Shown here: in pieces, positions 1 through 7,407 of the stretch
How the letters are laid out: each line of letters starts with the position of its first letter
Position numbering within the stretch: position 1 is the stretch's first letter
NCBI GenBank assembly: GCA_947628315.1
Contig: CANQZJ010000008.1
Span: forward strand, 1-52,635
Length of the DNA stretch: 52,635 nucleotides
Origin: an uncultured Oscillospiraceae bacterium
GTDB taxonomy: Bacteria > Bacillota > Clostridia > Oscillospirales > Oscillospiraceae
Reading direction: 5' to 3'
The notes under the pieces: model-generated
The model's database searches: none
Seen by the model: the letters and a program-made list of their open reading frames with translations, nothing else
What the model was told of the DNA's origin: nothing
Translations under genes and position numbers: made by a program

Positions 1-117
1 ATTCAAAGTGAAAAATGGCAAATTTCAGGTGGACAACCGCACCCTGATATGTTAAGATTCTTCGCGGTACCTGATAGTGTTTCACAATCGAAATAAACGA
101 GAAATGGAGAGAAGGAA

Positions 118-1506
118 ATGAACAACCAAGAACCCATTCGCGATGCGCGTACTCTGGGCATCCCCAAGATGCTGCTGCTGGGTCTGCAGCACATGTTCGC
201 CATGTTCGGCGCCACCATTCTGGTGCCCATCCTGGTGAACAGCCAGACCACCGCCAGCGGCGAGGCCATCGGCATGCCCCTGTCCATCCAGACCACCCTG
301 TTCTTCGCCGGCTTCGGCACCCTGCTGTTCCACGTGTGCTCCAAGCTGAAGGTGCCCGCCTTCCTGGGCTCCTCCTTCGCCTTCCTGGGCGGCTTCGCCG
401 CCATGGGCGGCATGAATGAGGGCATCTACGCCGGCATGTCCCAGGCGGAGAAGCTCCAGTACACCTGCGGCGGCATCGTGGTGGCCGGCCTGCTCTACCT
501 GGTGCTGGCCCTGCTGATCAAGCTGGTGGGCGTCCACAAGGTCATGCGCTTCCTGCCCCCCGTGGTCACCGGCCCCATCATCATCTGCATCGGCCTGAAC
601 CTGGCCCCCTCCGCCGTGTCCAACGCCTCCACCTGCTGGTGGCTGGCCCTGATCGCCATCGCCATCATCGTGGTGGCCAACATCTGGGGTAAGGGCATGA
701 TCAAGATCATCCCCATCCTGCTGGGCGTGGTGGGCAGCTACATCGTGGCCCTGATCGTCACCCTGGCCGGCGGCCCCCAGCTCATCGACCTGTCCAGCAT
801 CGCCGGCTCCCAGATCGTCGGCCTCCAGCCCTTCATCACCGACTTCTCCGGCTCCGTGGCCAAGTTTGACCTGTCCGCCATCCTGGTGATGGCCCCCATC
901 GCCATCGCCTCCATGATGGAGCACATCGGCGATATGTCCGCCATCTCCGCCACCGTGGGGGAGAACTTCATCGACGATCCCGGCCTGCACCGCACCCTGA
1001 TCGGCGACGGCCTTGCCACCTCTCTGGCCGGCCTGTTCGGCGGCCCCGCCAACACCACCTACGGCGAGAACACCGGCGTGCTGGTGCTGTCCCGTGTCTA
1101 TGACCCCAACGTGATCCGTCTGGCCGCCGTCTACGCCCTGGTGCTGTCCTTCAGCCCCATGTTCGCCGCGGTCATCGGCTCCATGCCCTCCGCCATCATC
1201 GGCGGCGTGTCCTTCATCCTCTACGGCATGATCTCCGCCATCGGCGTGCGCAACCTGGTGGAGAACCAGGTGGACTTCACCAACTCCCGCAACCTGATCG
1301 TGGCGGCCGTCATCCTGGTGTGCGGCCTGGGCTTCTCCAGCGGCCTCACCTTCACCATCGGCGGCGCCTCCATCACCCTGACCGGCCTGGCCATCGCCGC
1401 CATCGCCGGCATCCTGCTCAACGCCATCCTCCCCGGCAAGGACTACGACTTCGGCGAGCCTGCCAAGGACGAGCACCGTCCCTCCGGCACTCTGGGTCAG
1501 TATTGA
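118..1506 (+). CDS. uraA: Uracil/xanthine permease, UraA type
   Basis: This is a 462-residue nucleobase:cation symporter (NCS2 family) of the cytoplasmic membrane that takes up uracil with protons. About a dozen to fourteen hydrophobic segments fill the protein. The family substrate-site motifs are visible: MMEHIGD near residue 265 and TTYGENTG near residue 315, each carrying the glutamate that contacts the pyrimidine ring in UraA. Length matches the family (about 430-470). The ATG at 118 follows a GAGAAGGAA ribosome site at the right distance. Codon use is extremely biased to GCC, CTG and ATC, which suggests high expression. It is monocistronic and ends in a strong terminator. The 117 bases upstream are the window edge, and no complete pyrimidine-responsive leader can be seen in them. 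Xanthine transport is a less likely alternative. Confidence 0.93.
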   Translation: MNNQEPIRDARTLGIPKMLLLGLQHMFAMFGATILVPILVNSQTTASGEAIGMPLSIQTTLFFAGFGTLLFHVCSKLKVPAFLGSSFAFLGGFAAMGGMNEGIYAGMSQAEKLQYTCGGIVVAGLLYLVLALLIKLVGVHKVMRFLPPVVTGPIIICIGLNLAPSAVSNASTCWWLALIAIAIIVVANIWGKGMIKIIPILLGVVGSYIVALIVTLAGGPQLIDLSSIAGSQIVGLQPFITDFSGSVAKFDLSAILVMAPIAIASMMEHIGDMSAISATVGENFIDDPGLHRTLIGDGLATSLAGLFGGPANTTYGENTGVLVLSRVYDPNVIRLAAVYALVLSFSPMFAAVIGSMPSAIIGGVSFILYGMISAIGVRNLVENQVDFTNSRNLIVAAVILVCGLGFSSGLTFTIGGASITLTGLAIAAIAGILLNAILPGKDYDFGEPAKDEHRPSGTLGQY

Positions 1507-1527
1507 TCCGGGCCGTCAAGGCATATC

Positions 1528-1561
1528 AAAAGGAGCGTCCCGAAACGGGACGCTCCTTTTT
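1528..1561. terminator. Bidirectional intrinsic terminator between uraA and the aldehyde dehydrogenase
   Basis: A perfect 15-base stem (1528-1542 with 1546-1560) closes a three-base AAA loop. It starts with an A-run and ends with a T-run, so it can stop transcription from both convergent genes. Confidence 0.92.
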
Positions 1562-1571
1562 GCGCTTTTCG

Positions 1572-2951
1572 TCATTTCAGGAAGAACCGCACCATCCGCT
1601 CATGCCCCCTGGTGTAGGGCTGATAGCGCATGGTCAGGTCGATCCAGGTCTTTTTGTCCACGATGCTCTTGTAGTGGCTGAAGGCGTCGAATCCGGCCTT
1701 GCCGTGGTAGGAACCCATGCCGCTCTCCCCAAAGCCGCCGAAGCCCATCTCGCTGGTGGCCAGGTGGATGATCACGTCGTTGACGCAGCCGCCGCCAAAC
1801 CCGCACCGGCTCATGACCTTCCGGGCCGCGGCCTTGCTGGATGTGAACAGATACAGCGCCAGCGGGTGCTGCCGGGTGTTGACGGTGCGGATGACCTCGT
1901 CCAGACTGCCGTAGGTCAGCACCGGCAGAATGGGGCCGAAGATCTCCTCCCCCATCACCGGGTCGTCCCAGGTCACGTTGTCCAGCACCGTGGGCTCGAT
2001 GCGAAGTGTCTCTCCGTTGGAGGAGCCCCCGTGAACCACCTTGGCCGGGTCGATGAGCCCCAGCAGCCGGTTGAAATGTTTCTCGTTGACGATCCTGCCG
2101 TAGTCCATGTTCTCCAGGGGCCGGGCTCCGAACTGCTTTCCGATCTGCACTTTGATCTGCCGGATGAGCTCGTCCTTCACGGCCGGGTCGCACAGGATGT
2201 AGTCCGGCGCCACGCAGGTCTGGCCGCAATTCAGGAATTTTCCGAACACGATGCGCTTCGCCGCCAGCCTGAGGTTGGCGCTCTTCTCCACAATGCAGGG
2301 GCTCTTGCCGCCCAGCTCCAGGGTCACGGGGGTGAGGTGTTCCGCCGCCTTCCGCATGACCTCCTTCCCCACCCCCTGGCTGCCGGTAAAGAAGATATAG
2401 TCGAATTTCTGCTCCAGCAGGGCGGTGTTCTCCGCCCGCCCCCCGGTGACCACCGCCACATACTCCGGGGCGAAGCACCGCTCCAGGATCTTCTGCACCA
2501 CCGCGCTGGTGTTGGGGGAGTAGGCGCTGGGCTTCACCACGGCGGTATTGCCCGCCGCCAGCGCGTCCACCAGCGGCTCCATGGTCAGCAGGAACGGGTA
2601 GTTCCACGGGCTCATGATGAGCGCCACCCCGTAGGGGAACGGTTTCTGACAGCTCCGGGCGGCGAACTGGGCCAGGGGCGTCCGCACCCTCCGATCCCGG
2701 GCAAATCCATGGATGTGCTTGAGCATATAGGTCAGCTCCGCCAGGGTCATGCCCACCTCGCACATGTAGCTCTCCATGGCGCTCTTGCCCAGGTCGGCTT
2801 TGAGGGCGGCGTTGATCTCCCCCTCGTGGACGGCGATGGCCGCCTTCAGCTGCTTCAGCGCCCGGACACGGCCCGCCACGTCCAGGGTGACCCCGGTGAG
2901 GAAAAACTCCCGCTGCCGGTCAACGATCGCCCGAATGTCCTGTTCCGTCAT
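1572..2951 (-). CDS. NAD(P)-dependent aldehyde dehydrogenase (class 3 / fatty-aldehyde type)
   Basis: The 459-residue enzyme should oxidise an aldehyde to its carboxylate with NAD(P)+. The catalytic glutamate is seen in LELGGKSP (Glu212) and the catalytic cysteine in NCGQTC (Cys246). The length of about 455, without the N-terminal extension of class 1/2 enzymes, and the C-terminal NDVIIHL and SGMGSYHGKAGFDAFSH stretches resemble class 3 enzymes such as YwdH and fatty-aldehyde or coniferyl-aldehyde dehydrogenases. The reading frame is open further upstream, but the ATG at 2951 is preceded by GAGGAGG at ideal spacing and begins the conserved part. It stands alone, convergent with uraA. The substrate cannot be told from sequence. 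Confidence 0.93.
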   Translation of the reverse strand: MTEQDIRAIVDRQREFFLTGVTLDVAGRVRALKQLKAAIAVHEGEINAALKADLGKSAMESYMCEVGMTLAELTYMLKHIHGFARDRRVRTPLAQFAARSCQKPFPYGVALIMSPWNYPFLLTMEPLVDALAAGNTAVVKPSAYSPNTSAVVQKILERCFAPEYVAVVTGGRAENTALLEQKFDYIFFTGSQGVGKEVMRKAAEHLTPVTLELGGKSPCIVEKSANLRLAAKRIVFGKFLNCGQTCVAPDYILCDPAVKDELIRQIKVQIGKQFGARPLENMDYGRIVNEKHFNRLLGLIDPAKVVHGGSSNGETLRIEPTVLDNVTWDDPVMGEEIFGPILPVLTYGSLDEVIRTVNTRQHPLALYLFTSSKAAARKVMSRCGFGGGCVNDVIIHLATSEMGFGGFGESGMGSYHGKAGFDAFSHYKSIVDKKTWIDLTMRYQPYTRGHERMVRFFLK

Positions 2952-3024
2952 AGTGACGCCCTCCTCTACCCGCCCTCCGGGGCCGGTTGTTTCTGAAAAA
3001 TTATACCAGCCTCCGCCCCGCAAG

Positions 3025-3357
3025 TCAAATCCGCGATCCGCCATTGACGGCGGGCCCGTCCTGAAACCCCGCCGCCTTCGCCGTCTCATAGGTCACGCCG
3101 CCCTCCCGGTGGTCGCTCTTGCACAGCGCCAGATAGCCGGAGATGCCGGCGGCCATCACCGCCTCGGCCAGCCCCACCGCCGCCGTCAGCCACGCCGCCG
3201 TGGAGGTGTAGCCGTAACGGATGCACAGGTACATCAGCACAAAGCACTCCTGCACGATGACGAACCCCAGCAGGATCACCAGCAGGGTCATCAGCTTAGA
3301 CCACTGGATCTTTCGCCGCTTCTCCTGCGGTTTTTGCTCACGCTCGCCGTGCATCAT
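3025..3357 (-). CDS. Small two-TM protein at the end of the lysis cassette
   Basis: A 110-residue protein with a basic N-terminus (residues 1-20), two hydrophobic segments (about 22-45 and 53-77) and a soluble tail. I do not recognise a family. Its start codon overlaps the stop of the endolysin gene by four bases (ATGA), so it is the last gene of the 4657-3025 cassette. A second ATG directly follows the first; either may be used. Position and topology would suit a holin-like or antiholin-like role, but this is inference from context only. Confidence 0.72.
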   Translation of the reverse strand: MMHGEREQKPQEKRRKIQWSKLMTLLVILLGFVIVQECFVLMYLCIRYGYTSTAAWLTAAVGLAEAVMAAGISGYLALCKSDHREGGVTYETAKAAGFQDGPAVNGGSRI

Positions 3358-4139
3358 ACTTTCTCCGCGGCCCGCAGCGCCATAACGGCTGTCTCAAGCC
3401 GGGAAGCGGGGGCGCAGGGGCGGGTGCCGTCCGTGATGCCAAGCTCCACGGCGCGCTGGAACTCGCCGTCTCTGACCGCCCAGTCCGGCACCGGCTTCGC
3501 GGCGATGTATTCCATCAGCTTGTTGTAGATCTCTTCACCTGTCATATCATCGTCTCCTCCCGGTGTGGGTGTAGGTGTGGGCTCCGGCACAAAGCTCCAG
3601 TCGGGCCGCCCGTAGCCGTAGATGTATCTGTAGTCCAAGTCCCGGCGCTTCTCCGCCACCACCACGTCGCCGGGGTTGGACGGGTCGGAGGTGTTCCCCT
3701 CTACGGTGTAGACCTTGCCGCCCTGCACCGCCGTCACGATGCCGGTGTGGTCGGCCTCGCCGTCCAGATCCCAGTCGTAGAAGATCTGATCCCCCGGCTG
3801 TGGGCCGGCCTTGTGGAACTGCCCCATGTTCTTGTAATACCCGGCAGACCAGTTGCAGCCCGCACCGCAGCCCTGATAGGGCTGGCACATCAGCTTCACC
3901 CCCAGCGTCTCGCCGAAGGTCTTGATAAAGCACCAGTCAACGAACACGTCGCACCAGTCGTAGCCCTGTTTTTTGCCGTTGTAGACATCGCCCAGGGCGT
4001 CCAGGTCGCGGGCGTACTTGGTGTAGTTCCTGCTGCCGGAGTTTCCGGTCTTGCTGTCCAGGTCGGCGTTGCCGGCCTTTTCGTGATAGCCCACCTCGGC
4101 CAGGGCGGTGGCAAGCAGGCGCTCTACCGCCGCGCTCAT
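3354..4139 (-). CDS. CHAP-domain endolysin
   Basis: A 261-residue peptidoglycan hydrolase, predicted amidase or endopeptidase. The N-terminal CHAP domain (about 1-180) shows the catalytic set Cys63 (YDWCDVF), His131 (EADHTG) and Glu147 (YTVEGN). A Pro/Thr linker (about 185-195) leads to a C-terminal segment of about 60 residues (DWAVRDGEFQRAVELGITDG) that resembles a short SLH-like or cell-wall-binding repeat. There is no signal peptide, as expected for an endolysin released through a holin. The start overlaps the upstream holin-like gene by four bases and the stop overlaps the downstream gene by four bases, so all are translated together. Catalytic class is known for the family; the precise bond cut is not visible here. 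Confidence 0.88.
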   Translation of the reverse strand: MSAAVERLLATALAEVGYHEKAGNADLDSKTGNSGSRNYTKYARDLDALGDVYNGKKQGYDWCDVFVDWCFIKTFGETLGVKLMCQPYQGCGAGCNWSAGYYKNMGQFHKAGPQPGDQIFYDWDLDGEADHTGIVTAVQGGKVYTVEGNTSDPSNPGDVVVAEKRRDLDYRYIYGYGRPDWSFVPEPTPTPTPGGDDDMTGEEIYNKLMEYIAAKPVPDWAVRDGEFQRAVELGITDGTRPCAPASRLETAVMALRAAEKV

Positions 4140-4339
4140 TCCTCAATCCCTCCGCTCTTGGCGTCCTTCACGGTCTGGACGCCGAAGTAGAACGAGATGA
4201 TCACCGTGTAGATGGTCATATAACTCTGCTCGATCTTGCCCATCACCGTGAGGACGGCGAACACGACGGTCAAAATAATGGTCACCAGCGACTTGACCGT
4301 CAGCAGATTGGCCAGCCGCTTAAAAAGCAGTTCTTTCAT
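4136..4339 (-). CDS. Holin-like small membrane protein
   Basis: A 67-residue protein with two hydrophobic stretches (about 16-35 and 40-55), a charged N-terminus (MKELLFKRLANLL) and a charged C-terminus (KDAKSGGIEE). Size, topology and position directly before a CHAP endolysin match phage holins. The ATG at 4339 is chosen over an in-frame ATG six codons upstream because an AGGGAGAG ribosome site lies between the two and fits the inner start. Four-base overlap with the endolysin gene. Membrane-pore function is inferred from context. Confidence 0.78.
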   Translation of the reverse strand: MKELLFKRLANLLTVKSLVTIILTVVFAVLTVMGKIEQSYMTIYTVIISFYFGVQTVKDAKSGGIEE

Positions 4340-4363
4340 GGATTTCTCTCCCTTCATATCAAG

Positions 4364-4407
4364 CCTTCCCCACCTGTGGGGAAGGTGGCGCGGAGCGCCG
4401 GATGAGG
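4364..4407. repeat. REP-like palindromic element with two hairpins
   Basis: Positions 4364-4385 form a perfect ten-base-pair hairpin (CCTTCCCCAC paired with GTGGGGAAGG). A second five-base-pair hairpin follows (4387-4399, GGCGC with GCGCC), then the tail GGATGAGG. The layout of hairpin, short spacer, small GC hairpin and GGATGAGG resembles dispersed REP-type elements that I associate with Oscillospiraceae genomes. It lies between two genes of the lysis cassette. No second copy was noticed in this window. Confidence 0.7.
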
Positions 4408-4408
4408 C

Positions 4409-4657
4409 CTATGCCCCTTTCCCGACCTGCTGTTCCAGGTCGTCGATGCGGTGGTTGGCCACCTTCAGCTTCTCCTCCTGGATGGCTGCCTGCTCCTCCA
4501 GACGGTAGGTGCGCTCCACAAGATTGTTGTGCTTCTGCACCTTCTTCTCCAACTCCTCCAGCCGGTAGGCGATCAGCGCCGCGCTCCTGCGGTTGGCGAA
4601 GTACGTGCCCGCCAGGGTGCCGATCAGCGCCAGCGCGCCCACAATAATGCTCTCCAT
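4409..4657 (-). CDS. XhlA-like membrane-anchored coiled-coil protein of the lysis cassette
   Basis: An 82-residue protein with one N-terminal membrane segment (about residues 2-22) followed by a heptad-rich, charged coiled coil (about 28-80). This layout resembles hemolysin XhlA/BhlA-type holin-associated proteins of Gram-positive phages, usually encoded just before holin and endolysin as here, though with the membrane segment at the opposite end from XhlA. The ATG at 4657 follows AGAGGGGGTG; the frame is open further upstream, but no ribosome site supports an earlier start. It begins the minus-strand cassette 4657-3025. Assignment is by architecture and order, not by a recognised motif. Confidence 0.7.
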   Translation of the reverse strand: MESIIVGALALIGTLAGTYFANRRSAALIAYRLEELEKKVQKHNNLVERTYRLEEQAAIQEEKLKVANHRIDDLEQQVGKGA

Positions 4658-4702
4658 TCCATTCACCCCCTCTAAAACAAACCGCCGTCCACAGGACAGC
4701 GG

Positions 4703-4731
4703 TTGACGGGAATCGTGCAATCGTATATAAT
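4703..4731 (+). promoter_or_regulatory. Near-consensus sigma-A promoter for the DUF3737-patB operon
   Basis: TTGACG at 4703-4708, a 17-base spacer and TATAAT at 4726-4731, 56 bases before the gene start. A nine-base direct repeat GTGCAATCG (4715-4723 and 4733-4741) brackets the -10 box and may be an operator. Confidence 0.82.
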
Positions 4732-4786
4732 GGTGCAATCGGCCCGGCTTTGCCGGGAATCCACAGAAAAGGCAGAGAGTTTACCT

Positions 4787-5650
4787 ATGTCCAACGAGAT
4801 CCGCCAGCAGTTCCTCACCGGGGAGCGGGCCCTGTTCATGTCCCGCGGCCTGAAAATCTATGACACCATTTTCGACGACGGGGAGTCCCCCCTGAAGGAG
4901 AGCCGGGACATCGAGCTTTGGGGCTCCATGTTCAAGTGGAAGTACCCCCTATGGTACTGCAAGCACGTCAAAGCCCACAACTGCACCTGGTTCGAGATGG
5001 CCCGGGCCGGGGTGTGGTACACCGACGACATCCTGGTGGAGGACGCCGTCATCGAGGCGCCCAAAAACTTCCGCCGGTGCGACGGGGTCACCCTGAGAAA
5101 CGTCCAGTTCCCCAACGCCGCCGAGACATTGTGGAGCTGCAAAAATGTGAAGCTGGAGAACGTCCACGCCAAGGGCGACTATCTGGCCATGAACTGCGAG
5201 AACGTGGACGTCGACGGCTTCACCCTCGTCGGCAACTACTCCTTCGACGGGGCGAAGAACGTCACCATCCGCAACGCCCATATGCTGTCCAAGGACTCCT
5301 TCTGGAACAGCGAGAACGTGACGGTGTACGACTCTTTCATCTCCGGCGAGTACCTGGGCTGGAACGCCAGAAATCTGACCCTGGTGAACTGCACCATCGA
5401 GAGCCTGCAGGGCCTCTGCTACATCGACAACCTGGTGATGAAAAACTGCAAGCTCATCAACACCACCCTGGCCTTTGAGTACTCCACCGTGGACGCGGAC
5501 ATCACCTCCCATGTGGACAGCGTGCTGAACCCCTCCGGCGGCACCATCAAGGCCGCCTCCATCGGCACGCTGACCATCGAGAAGGACAAGGTGGATCCCT
5601 CCAAAACGGTGATCGTCTGTCGGGACAGCGAAAACGGAGCGGCGCCATGA
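4787..5650 (+). CDS. DUF3737-family right-handed beta-helix protein
   Basis: A 287-residue protein rich in short repeated strands ending in Asn/Cys ladders (for example CKNVKLENVH, CENVDVDGFT, AKNVTIRNAH, SENVTVYDS, ARNLTLVNCT). This pattern of a right-handed beta helix runs from about 80 to 270. It matches my recollection of the DUF3737 family, whose function is unknown. No signal peptide. The start at 4787 is chosen because the promoter lies just upstream and begins inside the longer open frame; the ribosome site is weak (GGCAGAGAG). It overlaps the aminotransferase gene by four bases, so a shared pathway in sulfur amino acid or small-molecule metabolism is possible but unproven. Confidence 0.82.
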   Translation: MSNEIRQQFLTGERALFMSRGLKIYDTIFDDGESPLKESRDIELWGSMFKWKYPLWYCKHVKAHNCTWFEMARAGVWYTDDILVEDAVIEAPKNFRRCDGVTLRNVQFPNAAETLWSCKNVKLENVHAKGDYLAMNCENVDVDGFTLVGNYSFDGAKNVTIRNAHMLSKDSFWNSENVTVYDSFISGEYLGWNARNLTLVNCTIESLQGLCYIDNLVMKNCKLINTTLAFEYSTVDADITSHVDSVLNPSGGTIKAASIGTLTIEKDKVDPSKTVIVCRDSENGAAP

Positions 5651-6807
5651 AGTACGATTTTGACACCCTCATTGACCGCCGGAACACCGGCTCCCTGAAG
5701 TGGGATGTGGGGGCAGACGAGCTGCCCATGTGGGTGGCGGATATGGACTTCCAGGCCGCCCCTGCCATCCGGGAGGCGCTGCAAAAGCGGCTGGATCACG
5801 GCGTCTTCGGCTATACCGACGTGCCCCCGGAGTGGGCGGACGCCTACATCGGCTGGTGGAAAGAGCGTCACCACTTCACCATGGAGCGGGACTGGCTCAT
5901 CTTCTGCACCGGCGTGGTGCCCGCCATCTCCAGCATGGTGCGTAAGCTGACCACCCCCGGCGAGAACGTGCTGATCCAAACCCCGGTGTACAACATGTTT
6001 TTCAACTCCATCGTCAACAACGGACGGAACGTAAAAGAGAGCCCTTTATGCTATGAAAACGGCGTTTATTCCATGGATTTTGCGCGTTTGGAGCGCGACC
6101 TCTCCGACCCCCAGACCACCCTCATGATTTTGTGCAACCCCCATAATCCGGTGGGTAAGATATGGGACAGGGAAATACTGGCAAGGGTGGGTGAGCTGTG
6201 CGCCAGGCACCACGTCACCGTGATCTCCGACGAGATCCACTGTGATCTCACCGACCCCGGCAGGGAGTACGTCCCCTTCGCCTCCGCGTCGGAGACCTGC
6301 AAACAGACCAGCGTCACCTGCATCGCCCCCACCAAGACGTTCAGCATCCCCGGCATCCAGACCGCCGCGGTATCCGTGCCCGACCCGTTCCTGCGCCACA
6401 AGGTGTGGCGGGGCCTCAACACCGACGAGGTGGCGGAGGGCAATGTCTTCGCCTGCGACGCCGCCATCGCCGCCTTCCGCCACGGCGGGGACTGGCTGGA
6501 TGAACTGCGGGAGTATATCTATGCCAACAAGCAGGCGGTGCGGAAGTTTTTGGCGGCCGAGCTGCCCCAGCTCCACCTGGTGCCCTCTGAGGCCACCTAT
6601 CTGCTGTGGCTGGACTGCGGGAAAATCACCGGCGACGCCAAACCGCTGGCGGACTTTATCCGCAAAAAGACCGGCCTCTATGTGACCTCCGGCGGCCAGT
6701 ACGGCGCGCCCGGCAAACAGTTCCTCCGGGTGAACATCGCCTGCCCCCGCGCCCGGTTGCTGGACGGGCTGAACCGGCTGAAAGCCGGTATCCTGGCCTG
6801 GTCATAA
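5647..6807 (+). CDS. patB: MalY/PatB-family PLP aminotransferase (cystathionine beta-lyase type)
   Basis: A 386-residue fold-type I PLP enzyme. Visible landmarks are the N-terminal VGADELPMWVADMDF, typical of the MalY/PatB group, NPHNPVGKIW near residue 160, SDEIHCDL near 195, the PLP lysine Lys230 in APTKTFSIPG, and a C-terminal arginine in FLRVNIACPR that should hold the substrate carboxylate. Members cleave cystathionine or cysteine conjugates to homocysteine or thiols, pyruvate and ammonia; some act as transaminases or regulators. The ATG overlaps the stop of the DUF3737 gene. Length is normal for the family. Confidence 0.9.
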   Translation: MKYDFDTLIDRRNTGSLKWDVGADELPMWVADMDFQAAPAIREALQKRLDHGVFGYTDVPPEWADAYIGWWKERHHFTMERDWLIFCTGVVPAISSMVRKLTTPGENVLIQTPVYNMFFNSIVNNGRNVKESPLCYENGVYSMDFARLERDLSDPQTTLMILCNPHNPVGKIWDREILARVGELCARHHVTVISDEIHCDLTDPGREYVPFASASETCKQTSVTCIAPTKTFSIPGIQTAAVSVPDPFLRHKVWRGLNTDEVAEGNVFACDAAIAAFRHGGDWLDELREYIYANKQAVRKFLAAELPQLHLVPSEATYLLWLDCGKITGDAKPLADFIRKKTGLYVTSGGQYGAPGKQFLRVNIACPRARLLDGLNRLKAGILAWS

Positions 6808-6856
6808 TCGCTTCGCCCGGCGCGAACGCCACCGACCACTGAAAGGAGAGATTCCC

Positions 6857-7348
6857 ATGAAACGAATCCTCGTCCTCGCTCTTTGCGTCTTCCTGGCGAT
6901 CCCCTCGTCGGCCTGCGGCCAGTCCGCTGGCGATCAGCCGGAGGACGGCGTGAGCGGCGTCCGGATCCCCAACCCCTTCGCGGAGTGCGCCACACTGGAG
7001 GAAGCCGCCGGCATCGCCGGATTCGGGCTCTCCGCCCCCACCGAACTGGAGGACTGGGGCAGCGCCGGGATCACCGCCGTGGCCGGCAGCATGATCCAGC
7101 TCACCTTTGAGAAGGACGGCGGCCAGCTCACCCTGCGGAAGGGCGCCGGCGCCGGGGACATCAGCGGCGACTACAACCAGTACCCCGACAGAGGCAGCGC
7201 CGATGTGGACGGCCGCGACGTCACCCTGCGGATGAAGAACGGTCTGGTCATGGTGGCCTACTGGAGCGACGGCGGGTACGCCTTCTCCCTCCAGTGCGGC
7301 GGCATGGCCCAGGCGGACGCCGAGGCTGTCATCGCGGAGATGAAGTGA
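6857..7348 (+). CDS. Small lipoprotein of unknown function
   Basis: A 163-residue protein with a type II signal peptide: basic MKR, a hydrophobic core, and SSAC with the lipidated cysteine at residue 20. The mature part has a short domain with alternating strands (ITAVAGSMIQLTFEKDGGQLTLRKG, then YWSDGGYAFSLQCGG), resembling DUF4367-like domains that bind or sense at the outer face of the membrane. AAAGGAGAG precedes the ATG. It follows patB by 49 bases and ends at a strong terminator, so it may be the third gene of that operon. Function unknown. Confidence 0.82.
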   Translation: MKRILVLALCVFLAIPSSACGQSAGDQPEDGVSGVRIPNPFAECATLEEAAGIAGFGLSAPTELEDWGSAGITAVAGSMIQLTFEKDGGQLTLRKGAGAGDISGDYNQYPDRGSADVDGRDVTLRMKNGLVMVAYWSDGGYAFSLQCGGMAQADAEAVIAEMK

Positions 7349-7355
7349 CAGGCAC

Positions 7356-7396
7356 AAAAAAATACCGCTCTGGCAATTTCCAGAGCGGTATTTTTT
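7356..7396. terminator. Bidirectional intrinsic terminator
   Basis: A 17-base perfect inverted repeat (7356-7372 with 7380-7396) that begins with six A and ends with six T. It separates the plus-strand lipoprotein gene from the minus-strand uronate operon. Confidence 0.93.
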
Positions 7397-7407
7397 ATGA
7401 TTTGCGG

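Noticed and set aside
1-117. PyrR-type attenuator before uraA
   Set aside because: Only 117 bases are available and no terminator/antiterminator pair or PyrR-like loop can be seen.
82-1476. Long open frame opposite uraA with a Gly/His/Asp-rich product
   Set aside because: Low-complexity product made by the strong GCC/ATC codon bias of uraA read backwards; no ribosome site and no family.
3025-4657. Complete prophage
   Set aside because: Only the lysis genes are present; the flanks are metabolic genes.
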